This document shows, piece by piece, positions 1 to 11,300 of a DNA stretch of 64,000 nt. Position 1 is the first letter of the stretch. Each line of letters begins with the position of its first letter. Below the pieces are notes generated by a model. The model made no database searches and was not told the DNA's origin. It saw nothing but the letters and a program-made list of their open reading frames with translations. The translations under genes were made by a program, and so were the position numbers. This DNA is from Balanoglossus misakiensis (taxonomy: Eukaryota; Hemichordata), in assembly GCA_040954595.2 (NCBI GenBank), contig CM082580.2, forward strand, positions 10,540,001-10,604,000. The letters run 5' to 3'.

Positions 1-195
1 TACATGTTGCGAAGGTCAGCGCTAAGATATCGCTTCTGTTGGCTCTCTTGCCGACCAAACTTGGGAAGACGCCGGGCCGACCGCGCGTCGATGGCCGACT
101 TCTTTCTAACAACCAGACGCCAAAGGTGTCCCAGAAATATGGATAGTCCTCCTCGCGTAATTCAGAGATAGGGCCACCCAAGAGCGGAAAACGAT
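1..195 (-). CDS. Possible partial exon of an unidentified gene at the window edge
   Basis: A minus-strand frame stays open from 195 to the window edge. It is preceded by a strong 3' splice site: a long pyrimidine-rich tract (about 199-235 on the plus strand, read in reverse) ending in CAG at 198-196. The frame reads like protein (for example FPLLGGPISELREEDYPYF, then WDTFGVWLLERS) and would enter at phase 1. I do not recognise the family, and no start codon or upstream exon is visible. What is seen is the open frame and the acceptor; that it is a real exon is inference. A chance open frame of about 65 codons in GC-rich DNA cannot be excluded. Confidence 0.4.
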
Positions 196-1315
196 CTGTG
201 ATGATGGTGGAAATGAAAACAACAGAGAGGAGAATAGGGAGTGGTATTTATGTACAACCTATTGTTGCAGTAATAATTGAAGTTTAATAGGTGCCATAAT
301 TACATGGTGCAGCTGATCCTCGCGTTGTGGTGGACTCGGGCTCGGAGGAATCTTGAACATTCAATATCATACTCGTGAGGGCGCGCGCACACTTGTACGA
401 ACGTGAAAAAACCCTAAAGTTATGTACTCTTTCGACTGTACGTGTAACTCTACAAAACAGAAATTAATCAGGCGTGACGTACCAATCAACTCATCGAAAT
501 CCTCGATCCGGTATGGTGTAGGGACATATACGTTCCGTAAAACAGACTTCGCTTTCTGCGTCAAGTCACATAGATCGTCGGGCTGAAAAGTAACGCTTGG
601 AGAATTAGCTCTCGCCTACCCACGTATAGACTAGAAAAAATCAGCCATTCGAGGGCGCTCCTGTCTGCAATTATGCAAAAATGCAAGATTTAACCCCCAA
701 AATAAACGCGACTTGTGTACTAACTACGAGCATTGCAGAAACAACGGGTAAATACTGCACAACGTACCGTCAGTGGTAGGGTTATCGGCCCAAGCATTCG
801 GTGACGCCGATCTCCTCCGCTACGACTTCGGAAGGACCTACTCCCAGATAAAGAGTCCACCAATGCGCTTATCGAAAGGCTCATGTCATTTTTTTTTTCA
901 CTTTTCGCTTTGAATTTTAATTCCAACACATGCCAGTAAACACGGACGTTCGAATGTTCTATCCGGATTCTCCAGGCAGAATTTACGGTGTGCCAATCGA
1001 ACGCACGCAAATTCATGTCATCGGGCGCACGCGTATATACGCGGGCACACGTGGAACCCGGGTTCAGTACATGTATGTACATATACTCTGTATGTATAAC
1101 ATGTGCGTACTGATTACTAATATTTTGCAGTGTGGCAAATACATACATCTGCCATCTACCCACTTTTGAATATTCATAATACACATGTAATTCATGTCCT
1201 CGCTGACTCAGTGAGTCTGCTCTCGAATTGGCAAACAAATCATGTTTTGACATCGCGATATTTAGCCTCGTCTATTAGTCACATACTCGAAATACTTAAA
1301 TTGAATTATCGGTAT
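196..1315. other. Intergenic stretch, no supported gene
   Basis: About 1.1 kb with no convincing gene. Open frames here, including one of 177 codons on the minus strand at 720-1253, have no recognisable domain and overlap open frames on the other strand. It contains one TACATGTA word near 1068 and ends at the left breakpoint of the tandem duplication that begins at about 1316. Confidence 0.6.
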
Positions 1316-1584
1316 TCATAACCATCCGGAACAATGCCACTCTTTCACAGAATCGTGAATATAGAAAGCAGAACAGTTTTATCGACAGCATTCATCAACT
1401 CTAACAGTTGATTATTTTATTTACTAAAAGCACTTTAGATCCCCTTATAAAATGTATTTCGCATGAAGCTTTCCCATGTGACCCCACCCGACCGTACATT
1501 GTAGACGCACTGTCAACTTGATGGTACTAAAATATAACCAGTTAAATTGGTTACCACTCCCGAAAAATAAACCATATCTTGCCA

Positions 1585-1590
1585 TTTATT
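1585..1590 (-). terminator. Candidate poly(A) signal of SLC35G-like copy 1
   Basis: AATAAA on the minus strand, about 180 nt after the stop codon of the first transporter copy. A second AATAAA lies further on near 1416. Confidence 0.45.
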
Positions 1591-1769
1591 TTCAGCTAGT
1601 ACACACTATTTAGATTCTATTGTCTATTTCTGTTATCAAAATATTAATATTAGCATGAGAAACAACAAAGTTTATGCCACCTATAACCTGTTTATATTTA
1701 GACCGAACAGAAATACATGTATGTCATCCGGATAGTCAATGTTGAATTGTTCCGCGCTTTTGTACATCT

Positions 1770-2840
1770 TCAAGTTGTATTTTGTGTTCTGTTGTCTTTA
1801 ATCGCAGTAAACATTGTTGCAACGGAACAGACAAGGACTATCCCGCCTCCCAGAAACTCTAGCCAGCTTACGTTCCGGCCGAATACGAATACATCGGCCA
1901 GAAAGTCAATTATCAGCTGTACGTTGAACAACACCGTTACTTTTGCCGCCGATTCCAGTTGCAAGGCGCGATTAAAGGTGAGGTAGTAGAGCAGGAAAAA
2001 GGCTATCATTCCGAACAAGTAACCGATGTTTCTCGGATCCTTCTCCATTGCTGCGAGTAGAGTGTATTCACTGAACAAAAAGGACAAGGGCAGCGTGATG
2101 ACGATGCCAAGAATGCCGTTATAAATCATGATCACCAGAATGGAAAGATCGTCACTCATTGCTTTTGTGCACAGCGCCCCGCAGGAAAGAAGACCTCCCG
2201 TGATGATGGCTAGCATGTATCCCTTCCATTCGGACCCCATGTGCGCGACGAATCCGAAAATGAACTGGGGACGCGTGATCAGGAGGAGGCCTACCGCGTT
2301 TGCCGCGAGTATGACTACCTCAATTACTCCGCATTTCTCAGAAAGAAATATGCAGACCAAGACAGGTGTCATGATTTGAACAAGTCCAAGGGCAATGGTG
2401 GTCGCGTCGCCGATACCGACAAAGATCAGCGAATAATAGAAGATAAGGTCGCCGGCAGTTTCGATGATTCCCTTGGCGATGTTCAACATGGCATCCCTTC
2501 TTTGGATGTTTAGTAGACTTACGTTGTTGTATAACATGAGCGGTACAATCACGGCGACCATGACGATTGACTTCATCAGCAGTTGTTGTGAGGGAGACAT
2601 TCCACCAGACACCCCGAGTAGTATGAAGACATCGGATAAACCCAGAAATATTCCTCCTAGCAGTCCGTACGTGGCACCAGCCACCGCCTCCCAACAACGT
2701 CGCCATGCTTTTTCAGATTTTTTTCCACGTCCCAGCTCATCATGGACCTCGACTTTTTTGTCATCAATTAAGATTTTGTGTCTCTCGGTCAGTTCCAGAG
2801 TCTCGTCACTGTCTTTACACGTACTTGGCCTTCCCCCCAT
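1770..2840 (-). CDS. SLC35G-like EamA/DMT-family transporter, copy 1
   Basis: Intronless gene for a 356-aa multi-pass membrane protein of the drug/metabolite transporter superfamily (two EamA domains), most like the SLC35G group. About ten hydrophobic segments follow a charged cytosolic N-terminus of about 50 residues. The first EamA repeat spans about residues 52-190 and the second about 207-347. The conserved second-half motif FNRALQLESAAKV is present. I start at the ATG at 2840 (A at -3, G at +4) because the six in-frame codons upstream contain no ATG. The substrate is unknown; SLC35G proteins are poorly characterised and a nucleotide-sugar role is not established for them. It differs from copy 2 at only four residues (A/T, I/L, I/L, L/F). 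AATAAA follows at 1585. Confidence 0.9.
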   Translation of the reverse strand: MGGRPSTCKDSDETLELTERHKILIDDKKVEVHDELGRGKKSEKAWRRCWEAVAGATYGLLGGIFLGLSDVFILLGVSGGMSPSQQLLMKSIVMVAVIVPLMLYNNVSLLNIQRRDAMLNIAKGIIETAGDLIFYYSLIFVGIGDATTIALGLVQIMTPVLVCIFLSEKCGVIEVVILAANAVGLLLITRPQFIFGFVAHMGSEWKGYMLAIITGGLLSCGALCTKAMSDDLSILVIMIYNGILGIVITLPLSFLFSEYTLLAAMEKDPRNIGYLFGMIAFFLLYYLTFNRALQLESAAKVTVLFNVQLIIDFLADVFVFGRNVSWLEFLGGGIVLVCSVATMFTAIKDNRTQNTT

Positions 2841-3378
2841 GTTGTCAAATGCCTTCAAACATATATAATGGAATACCGATTATGCCGATGATTTAGCCAG
2901 CGCTTTAGTACATATATAGGCCTACATAATGTGTGCCCTATTTTAATAGCATTTTGATCTAAAATTAGGGTTACAGGATGAGACAGGTTAACATTTCAAG
3001 CAAGTTTCGGAGCCTTGATCATTATGGTGTAGTCAGGTTGCTAAACCCCGATATTAAGCTTACTTTGAAAATTTTTACATGTGTCATTTACATTCTAACC
3101 CTCTCCTCGTGCTGATTCATAACCATCCGGAACAATGCCACTCTTTCACAGAATCGTGAATATAGAAAGCAGAACAGTTTTATCGACAGCATTCATCAAC
3201 TCTAACAGTTGATTATTTTATTTACTAAAAGCACTTTAGATCCCCTTATAAAACGTATTTCGCATGAAGCTTTCCCATGTGACCCCCCGACCGTACATTG
3301 TAGACGCACTGTCAATGGTACTAAAATATAACCAGTTAAATTGGTTACCACTCTCGAGAAATAAACAATATCTTGCCA

Positions 3379-3384
3379 TTTATT
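3379..3384 (-). terminator. Candidate poly(A) signal of SLC35G-like copy 2
   Basis: AATAAA on the minus strand, about 176 nt after the stop codon, at the position equivalent to the signal after copy 1. Both units keep it. Confidence 0.45.
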
Positions 3385-3559
3385 TTCAGCAAGTACACAC
3401 TATTTAGATTCTATTGTGTTTTCTTCTGTTATGAAAATATTAATATTAGCAAGAGAAACAGCAAAGTCTATGCCACCTATAACCTGTTTATATTTCGACC
3501 GAACAGAAATATGTCATCCGGATAGTCAATGTTGAATTGTTCCGCGCTTTTGTACATCT

Positions 3560-4630
3560 TCAAGTTGTATTTTGTGTTCTGTTGTCTTTAATCGCAGTAA
3601 ACATTGTTGCAACGGAACAGACAAGGACTATCCCGCCTCCCAGAAACTCTAGCCAGCTTACGTTCCGGCCGAATACGAATACATCGGCCAGAAAGTCAAT
3701 TATCAGCTGTACGTTGAACAACACCGTTACTTTTGCCGCCGATTCCAGTTGCAAGGCGCGATTAAAGGTGAGGTAGTAGAGCAGGAAAAAGGCTATCATT
3801 CCGAACAAGTAACCGATGTTTCTCGGATCCTTCTCCATTGCTGCGAGTAGAGTGTATTCACTGAAGAAGAAGGACAAGGGCAGGGTGATGACGATGCCAA
3901 GAATGCCGTTGTATATCATGATCACCAGAATGGAAAGATCGTCACTCATTGCTTTTGTGCACAGCGCCCCGCAGGAAAGAAGACCTCCCGTGATGATGGC
4001 TAGCATGTATCCCTTCCATTCGGACCCCATGTGCGCGACGAATCCGAAAATGAACTGGGGACGCGTGATCAGGAGGAGGCCTACCGCGTTTGCCGCGAGT
4101 ATGACTACCTCAATTACTCCGCATTTCTCAGAAAGAAATATGCAGACCAAGACAGGTGTCATGATTTGAACAAGTCCAAGGGCAATGGTGGTCGCGTCGC
4201 CGATACCGACAAAGATCAGCGAATAATAGAAGATAAGGTCGCCGGCAGTTTCGATGATTCCCTTGGCGATGTTCAACATGGCATCCCTTCTTTGGATGTT
4301 TAGTAGACTTACGTTGTTGTATAACATGAGCGGTACAATCACGGCGACCATGACGAGTGACTTCATCAGCAGTTGTTGTGAGGGAGACATTCCACCAGAC
4401 ACCCCGAGTAGTATGAAGACATCGGATAAACCCAGAAATAATCCTCCTAGCAGTCCGTACGTGGCACCAGCCACCGTTTCCCAGCAACGTCGCCATGCTT
4501 TTTCAGATTTTTTTCCACGTCCCAGCTCATCATGGACCTCGACTTTTTTGTCATCAATTAAGATTTTGTGTCTCTCGGTCAGTTCCAGAGTCTCGTCACT
4601 GTCTTTACACGTACTTGGCCTTCCCCCCAT
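3560..4630 (-). CDS. SLC35G-like EamA/DMT-family transporter, copy 2
   Basis: Second, nearly identical tandem copy: 356 aa, intronless, ATG at 4630 in the same context as copy 1. It has the same architecture of ten predicted membrane segments and two EamA repeats. Four residues distinguish it from copy 1: T for A just before the first membrane segment (WETVAG), L for I in GGLFLG, L for I in MKSLVM, and F for L in SFFFSEY. At MKSLVM and SFFFSEY it agrees with copy 3, while at WEAVAG and GGIFLG copy 3 agrees with copy 1. This is what patchy gene conversion among the three would leave. The frame is intact, so all copies are probably functional. Substrate unknown. Confidence 0.9.
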   Translation of the reverse strand: MGGRPSTCKDSDETLELTERHKILIDDKKVEVHDELGRGKKSEKAWRRCWETVAGATYGLLGGLFLGLSDVFILLGVSGGMSPSQQLLMKSLVMVAVIVPLMLYNNVSLLNIQRRDAMLNIAKGIIETAGDLIFYYSLIFVGIGDATTIALGLVQIMTPVLVCIFLSEKCGVIEVVILAANAVGLLLITRPQFIFGFVAHMGSEWKGYMLAIITGGLLSCGALCTKAMSDDLSILVIMIYNGILGIVITLPLSFFFSEYTLLAAMEKDPRNIGYLFGMIAFFLLYYLTFNRALQLESAAKVTVLFNVQLIIDFLADVFVFGRNVSWLEFLGGGIVLVCSVATMFTAIKDNRTQNTT

Positions 4631-4907
4631 GTTGTCAAATGCCTTCAAACATATATAATGGAATACCGATTATGCCGATGATTTAGCCAGCGCTTTAGTA
4701 CATATATAGGCCTAAATAATGTGTGCCCTATTTTAATAGCATTTTGATCTAAAATTAGGGTTACAGGATGAGACAGGTTAACATTTCAAGCAAGTTACGG
4801 AGCTCTGATCATTACGGTGTAGTCAGGTTGCTAAACCCCGATATTAAGCTTACTTTGCAAAATTTTACATGTGTCATTTACATTCTAACCCTCTCCTCGT
4901 GCTGATT

Positions 4908-5603
4908 ACTTGCGCACAGTAAATATACGCGTGATAAAATGCGCCCTCTTTTGGTGAACTCTTCCAACCGCCTGACCTCATACTGTCGTGTCTGATCAAG
5001 GAGTCTTTCAGGGCAGGTTGCCAATCTATGAAACTAAGCTGCAGCGTAAAGTTGGTTCATACATGATGGCAAAATGCTACACTTGATTATCATGCTGAGC
5101 AAGAACTTCGTCAAAATTAGGCTAGTCATGACAATAAAGGAAATAAACATACTGAATTTTATACAACAAGCTGAATACTTGATACCAGATGGTACATGCT
5201 ATAGACCTGGAACCTGCAGTCCAAAGAAAGAAGGGAAAAAAAACACTGAAAATTGTCTGACTTGGTTATCAGATTTATTAAACAATGAAACGTGTTCACT
5301 ACATAAACATTTCAATGGACGCTGGAAAATAACACGACTCCATGATAACACACAGGTCTTAGACAATTGAAATATCCACTACGATAAGCAGGGATAAGCC
5401 AAGAAATTCGAATGAGTTAAACACCAGCTCTCCCTATCTACTTCAAATACACAAAATCAAATACTATCAAACATTAACATTCCCGAGCTCTGGATTAATT
5501 GACCCTTAAAATCATATTCGACCTTTATACAGATCGTAACAAAGCCAAGAGATAACCATGATGATATCGGTTCGTTGAATTGTCCCGCGCCTTGTGTACA
5601 TCT
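4908..5603. other. Spacer between SLC35G-like copies 2 and 3
   Basis: About 700 bp with no supported gene. A 98-codon plus-strand open frame at 5074-5370 is AT-rich and has no recognisable domain. An AATAAA on the minus strand at 5274-5279 lies about 325 nt after the copy 3 stop and could end its transcript. Confidence 0.5.
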
Positions 5604-6656
5604 TCAAGTTGTGTTTTGTGTTCTTGTGTCCTTTAACACAGTCATCACTGTTGCAAGGGAACAGACAAGGACTATGTGGCCTCCCAGAATCTCTAGCCAG
5701 CTCACGTTCCGGCCGAACACGACTACATCGGCCAGAAAGTCAATTATCAGCTGTACGTTGAACAACACCGTTACTTTTGCCGCCGATTCCAGTTGCAAGG
5801 CGCGATTAAAGGTGAGGTAGTAGAGCAGGAAAAAGGCTATCATTCCGAACAAGTAACCGATGTTTCTCGGATCCTTCTCCATTGCTTCGAGTAGAGTGTA
5901 TTCACTGAAGAAGAAGGTCGTGGGCAAGGTGATGACGATGCCAAGAATGCCGTTATAAATCATAATTACCAGAATGGAGAGATCCTCACTCATTGCTTTT
6001 GTGCACAGCGCTCCGCAGGAGAACAAACTTCCAGCGATGATGGCCAGCGTGTATCCTCTCCATTCCGATTCCCCTCGCTCGACGAATCCGAAAATGAAGT
6101 TAGGACGCGTGATGAGGATGAGCCCTGCCGCGTTTGCCGCAATTGTGACTATGTCAACGAGTTGACACTTCTCAGAAAGAAATAGGCAGACCATGACAGG
6201 TGTAATGATCGGAACAAGTCCTATGTAAATGGTGGTCGCGTCACCGATACCGACAAAGATCAGCGAATAATAGAAGAGGAGGTCATCCATATTTTCGATG
6301 ATTCCCTTGGCGATGTTCAACATGGCATCCCTTCTTTGGATATTTAGTAGACTTACGTTGTTGTATAACATGAGCGGTACAATCACGGCGACCATGACGA
6401 GTGACTTCATCAGCAGTTGTTGTGAGGGAGACACTCCGCCAGACACCCCGAGTAGTATGAAGACATCGGATAAACCCAGAAATATTCCTCCTAGCAGTCC
6501 GTAAGTGGCACCAGCCACCGCTTCCCAGCAACGCGGTGCTCTTTTCTCGGCATTTTTATGTCCCAGCTCATCATGGGGCTCCACGTTGATTTTGTATGTA
6601 CCGTTCAGTTTTAAAGTCTCGATATCTTCAATACATATACTTGGTCTTTCATCCAT
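5604..6656 (-). CDS. SLC35G-like EamA/DMT-family transporter, copy 3 (mosaic)
   Basis: Third intronless paralogue, 350 aa, ATG at 6656 (begins MDERPSICIED). The same ten-segment EamA plan is seen. Similarity to copies 1 and 2 is uneven. About 159 bp at 5726-5884 (C-terminal half, including YLFGMIAFFLLYYLTFNRA) is identical, and 6257-6535 (first three membrane segments) is nearly identical. The central part at about 6040-6240, the N-terminus and the last 30 residues are clearly diverged. Such a mosaic is expected from gene conversion of an older duplicate by its neighbours. Divergence falls in the middle membrane segments and the loop, where substrate preference could differ; that is inference. 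The frame is intact. Confidence 0.88.
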   Translation of the reverse strand: MDERPSICIEDIETLKLNGTYKINVEPHDELGHKNAEKRAPRCWEAVAGATYGLLGGIFLGLSDVFILLGVSGGVSPSQQLLMKSLVMVAVIVPLMLYNNVSLLNIQRRDAMLNIAKGIIENMDDLLFYYSLIFVGIGDATTIYIGLVPIITPVMVCLFLSEKCQLVDIVTIAANAAGLILITRPNFIFGFVERGESEWRGYTLAIIAGSLFSCGALCTKAMSEDLSILVIMIYNGILGIVITLPTTFFFSEYTLLEAMEKDPRNIGYLFGMIAFFLLYYLTFNRALQLESAAKVTVLFNVQLIIDFLADVVVFGRNVSWLEILGGHIVLVCSLATVMTVLKDTRTQNTT

Positions 6657-7407
6657 GTTGTCGAATACCCCTCTCTTATGTCGGTTGATGTCAAGCGTGC
6701 AGATAAATTATCTAAAGCTTAACACGATATAGGTTAATCTGTATGGTAAGAATATGTGCCCGTTTTACCATATCAATGCCCAATTAGATTGAAATAGCAA
6801 AAATTTGAAATGGGCGAACGTACTCCGGCCAGGATATACCTGCATTTATTACAGCCAACGCTAAAAACAGGTTCAGCTCTATTGTATTATGCCCCTGTCC
6901 CGTTCATCATATCAGTAAAAACTCTTCATGAATCACAATTAAGGGACTGGTGCATCTATTCCTTTGGCTCGATTTACAATCTGCACTTAATAAAGATGTG
7001 GTCATTGAGATTGTCATTAAGGACGTTTACAGCGTTTGTCCTTGTTATCTGTATATGAGAACCAAAAAATACACTCGTCGAGTCAATAATTGGCGTGAGG
7101 GAGCAGGTGTCTGGGTTGGGGATTGGACACGTAGGCTGAAACCATGACCGTAGTTGGCGCCTCAGTGGCCAATATGTGAAGAGGCCATCGACCCTGTAAG
7201 CAGTGGTATAACTTTCATTCATAAAATCAAGTCAACTTTGACATTTTATATTTTTACGTCCACGGTATCATGGTATTACGTATCAGACTGTAAACTATTA
7301 GAGGCTGCGTCCTATGGTTAAGATCTCATGAGGAACTTCATGTTCATATTCTGAAAATCAGGCTCACAAAAATCCAACTTATGTTATGATCGATATCGCC
7401 TGAATCG
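6657..7407. other. Spacer between SLC35G-like copy 3 and the transporter relic
   Basis: About 750 bp. Only short overlapping open frames on both strands; no gene, RNA or repeat recognised. Confidence 0.5.
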
Positions 7408-7885
7408 TCAGTCCAAACAGTGGGAATGACACGAACAGTCGCTGCGTAAACCGTTGGGAATGAAGTATCTGTCTTTTTCTTTCCACACAATTCCGGTGAT
7501 CAGCGTGGAGCTGAGAAGAACCAGAACTACCCCGACGATCTCCCACCACCGTGCACTGTGGTGGAACATCAGCGCCCGGGTGAAGTAGTTTACGACGACG
7601 ACGATGGAGGCCAAGAAAGCGACCTTCCCGGCAGTTTCCAGCTGCAGGGCTCGGTTGAAAGACCACAAGTGGGGGACGAAGAGGAGACAGGCGGCGCTGA
7701 CGTAGCCGTAGGTGGCCGGGGAGGCGACGAGGGTGTCTATCAGGGGTTTATCGGCGGTGAAATAGACGGCGGGTATGGCGATCACCAACCCCGTGAGACC
7801 GTTGACGAACATGATGAACGCGACTTGAAGTTCGCGGTCAACTGCGCGGACCATCACCGCCCCGCACGGATATAATAGAGAAGAG
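7408..7885 (-). pseudogene. C-terminal fragment of a diverged SLC35G-like transporter
   Basis: A minus-strand open frame of about 158 codons aligns with the second EamA half of the three upstream genes. LLYPCGAVMVRAVDREL matches LLSCGALCTKAMSDDL, and SFNRALQLETAGKV matches TFNRALQLESAAKV. It begins at a good acceptor (T-rich tract ending TTAG at 7887-7886), so the parent gene had introns, unlike its three neighbours. No exon for the first half is visible between here and the 3' end of the ABCG gene on the same strand. It is therefore either a truncated relic or the last exon of a gene with distant 5' exons. The frame is intact, so decay is recent or the piece is still used. Coordinates assume the acceptor is real. 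Confidence 0.6.
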
Positions 7886-8121
7886 CTAATAAAAATTAAA
7901 AATCAAGTTTACAAGAAATATTGCATAATTAGTGAGCAGTATGAGATAAGGGGAGCAACCTGTATGTCCACATTTGTCAAATTGCACGCTTCAAAATAAT
8001 ACTAGTTTCAAATTGTCTCATGCGACTCATGCGCAGATGAACCGCTCTGATACAGTAATCACGTATTTGGTTCAAAATAGAAAAAGAATAAATATGTCTG
8101 AAATAGTAGGAAAAGAAGGGT

Positions 8122-8127
8122 TTTATT
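8122..8127 (-). terminator. Poly(A) signal of the ABCG gene
   Basis: AATAAA on the minus strand, 262 nt after the ABCG stop codon. The intervening 3' UTR includes a C14 tract (plus strand, 8325-8338). Confidence 0.5.
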
Positions 8128-8388
8128 CGATAATAAGATAATTATTTACATTCATGGTATGAAAGATAACAAATTATACATATCAACACCTTCCTTAAAA
8201 AAATCATCCATATCATTCCCGCTATTCCTCGTGTAAATATATGAGTAAATAGTGAAAGGGGCAAAACATCATTAACTTAAGTAGAGACTGGTTTCTTTAT
8301 ACGAACTTCAATGATATGTGTTTGCCCCCCCCCCCCCCAAAAAAAATGTCGTCCCTATCAAACAATCGCCTTCTCGCCGCTGCCCAGT

Positions 8389-11300
8389 TCAACGAGAACA
8401 TCGCGCGGTCGCGCAGTGACGTCGATGGGACGAGACCCTGTAGAGGAGTAGGAGGTAGCCAAGAAGCAGGTACCCAAAGAAGAGGCTGATCAGGGCTATC
8501 GTGTCAGAAACTACGTTCTCCTGAAATACAAGCAAATGACAGATATATTAGCTCCATAGAGATTTGGTGCTCTGTGTATCATCTCCGTTCAACGCCATAA
8601 ACTTTGACGGAAAGCCCAATATTTCCGTAATATTATGTTTTGTGCAAGAAAAAAGGCGTTGCTGTTGATTTCGATTAATGACAGCATCAGGTTCAAGGAC
8701 GGACCTATTTCCTGGTAGATCTATAGAGGTTTAGTCAGCTTTTCTTACCGGACTATACCCTAGGCTATTGAGGAGTTGTTCGCCAGTGGTAACACACTCC
8801 GGCATGTAAGAAGTACTGCAGTCCAGACTTTCCTGCCCATTCCATTCGTTGACGTTCAACAATTCATATCCATAATAAAACCAACTCGTGTACTTTAACC
8901 AGTACATGTAACCTGGTATTGACCTGTGGAAATTATCAAAAAATAATGCCATGATGACTGGCGGGGATATTGTAAACCTGGCTATATAATAGGGTCGTTA
9001 TCAATGCGTTGTAACAGTATGTACAAATTCTGGTATGTCTCCAATTGTCTGCCAGTCTATGTATGTTATCGTTCGGTCAGTCAGTGAGTCGGTCAGTCAG
9101 ATTAAACACAATTCGGCAGATTCAAAAATGGAACCGTTCTACTTACTCGGGTCTGATGAAGAATCCGCCGACGATGATCATGGGCAGAAGGATTGATTGC
9201 GCTATTGCCAGGACGACCGTGACATTATCGCTTGTCATTGACACAAACATTCCTAGCGAGAAACAAACAAACAAACAAACGAACAAAGACACGTGAATTT
9301 TCACAATCGAGATCATGTATTAATCTTGATTTGCTTTGTTGTTCGGTTGAATTGCCCAGAGGTCTAGCAGACTGCTCTTGGTAGACTGAATTGTGTTCAG
9401 TCATTGAAAATCTTCAACTAGTTAATTAAAATGTTAATATGAGAAAGGATATTAATGTAAGTTCTCACCAAATGCAAAACCGACTCCGGATGTTAGGAAC
9501 GTAATAAGGCAACATCCCAAAAAGCGACCGAAATCTGAAGATAAACCTGTTATTGAAAATAGCAAAATAAGAGATTTTCATTGACTATTGTGCTTGTTAT
9601 AGTTATCATTGCTACAACGTTTTAAAAATTCACGTAATTACTCACATACGTATAGATTTCCATGTACATGTAGTTAAAACCTCTTAACATGTGCAGTAAA
9701 GTTAACCCTTACGACTTACCAACCATCCAATATGAAACCAGTATGTACACTCCTTTACATAGAACCAGCGATGGTATCTGTAGAGAAAATGTAGCAAGTA
9801 TTATTAGAACGCCAAAATAAAAACAAAACAAATCCCAATGTTAAATTCCGTGTTATGTTTGTACGAAATGAAACGCTATGACAATTTTTACTTCACCTCA
9901 GCCAGGACTCGAGAGAAGAAATACGCTGCTGTGTTGTACATCCCGGTGTGATATTCTCGTAGAAAGACCGGCACTTCCATCGGCAGGACCTAAGTATAGA
10001 AAGAAAGGGATACGTAAAATATGCCCTCTTAAAATACATTGACGACATTCGGTTCGATGTTCCATATGAGGATATGTTTATACTTTATGGTTACAGTAAC
10101 AAAATAAAGCACGCATTGACAGTATTTTACATATTTATTCCACAATTAGGGTAAACCATAACAACGCAAAAAATCAAAATGTGCTGCTCTTTGAATTATC
10201 GTTCACAAACCACGTAGCGTTCTTCAAACTAACCTGCACTATGGCGAATACCGTTTCCGACGCCAAGAGAATGAGCATTAAGGCCAGGTATCCGGTAACA
10301 TTCTGCACGTTTTCCGTGTGCCTCTGGTCGAGATAACACAGGCCGAAGAAGAGACCCGAAAGAATGTGGGCCGGTATACGAGTTTTCAGCGATGCCTGGT
10401 CACGGACCACAGAGCGACAGCTTCGACGTAAAAGCAGTGTGAATTGCGTCCACCATGACGACTTGTACCTGTGGGTATACAATATATGTATCTGTCAAAA
10501 AGTGCTGACATGAATGCTTTAGATAGGTGCCGTTTGGCCACTGCCCCAGGCCACATGTAAGAATGGACACTAATATAGTATGGCCGACTTACGAAGACAA
10601 GACCGCCTTGGATTCGCCTTCTTCCTCGACAGGAACATCCGTCGACGTCATCATGCGAATCTTAGTCTCCACGTCGGCTCGTACAGCCGAGTTTTCGTAC
10701 AGGTCGCAAATGTTCTGCAACAAAAAATAGCACTGCAGTTGGGCAACTCCTGAGGGCGTGAAGAACTGGCAAACAAACGACAAGTTGAGGAGTCTGACTT
10801 AAGAGTGTATTTTACATATTAATATATTCGCCGCGACTGTTGTTTCAGAAAAGTTGAAGGAACTTCAAAATAAAGCGATTACAAGCCTTCTGTGCCTCCA
10901 TATACCTGTATTCTCTGCTTGCTGATTTCCTCCTGGTCTGGAACTACCGAGAGCAGAAGGATGAAGAAATCTTGAGGCGAGAAGGTGTACGGGCAGAGAT
11001 AACCGCGCTCGGCGAAGTAGCGGATCGCCTCGTTCGACGGTCCCAGATATGCGCACTGGCCGTCCACTATCAACAGAACCCTGGAATTTCAAAAATTGAA
11101 TATATTTTTCTACAATCGTTTACAGCAGAAACACGTTGGTGGCTAAGTATGTTCTCAATACATCTACATTAGTATACCAGGGTACTTACTCGTCGAAGAG
11201 ATTGTACATGGACGATGGGGGCTGGTGAACGGTGGTGATTATAGTCTTGCCCTGGGCAGCCAGGCCTTTCAAAGTTCTCATAACATTGTCAGCCATGTAG

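Larger units (their letters stand above)
1316..4907. repeat. Direct tandem duplication of a ~1.8-kb transporter gene unit
   Basis: Two head-to-tail copies: unit 1 about 1316-3115 and unit 2 about 3116-4907. Both start at the same CATAACCATCCGG sequence and end in the same TCGTGCTGATT sequence; after unit 2 the sequence turns unique. Each unit holds one whole intronless SLC35G-like gene plus about 450 bp of 3' flank and 270 bp of 5' flank. By eye there are about 10 differences in the 1.09-kb coding part (about 99% identity), with a few small indels in the 3' flank (offset 1801 at the left end, 1790 in the gene). This indicates a very recent duplication or ongoing homogenisation. An assembly artefact is less likely because the differences include four amino-acid changes. 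Confidence 0.93.

Noticed and set aside
720-1253. 177-codon minus-strand open frame
   Set aside because: No domain, odd composition, and overlaps an open frame on the other strand.
2128-2868. Plus-strand open frames opposite the SLC35G-like genes (also at 3816-4658 and 5974-6531)
   Set aside because: Shadows of the real minus-strand genes; no independent support.
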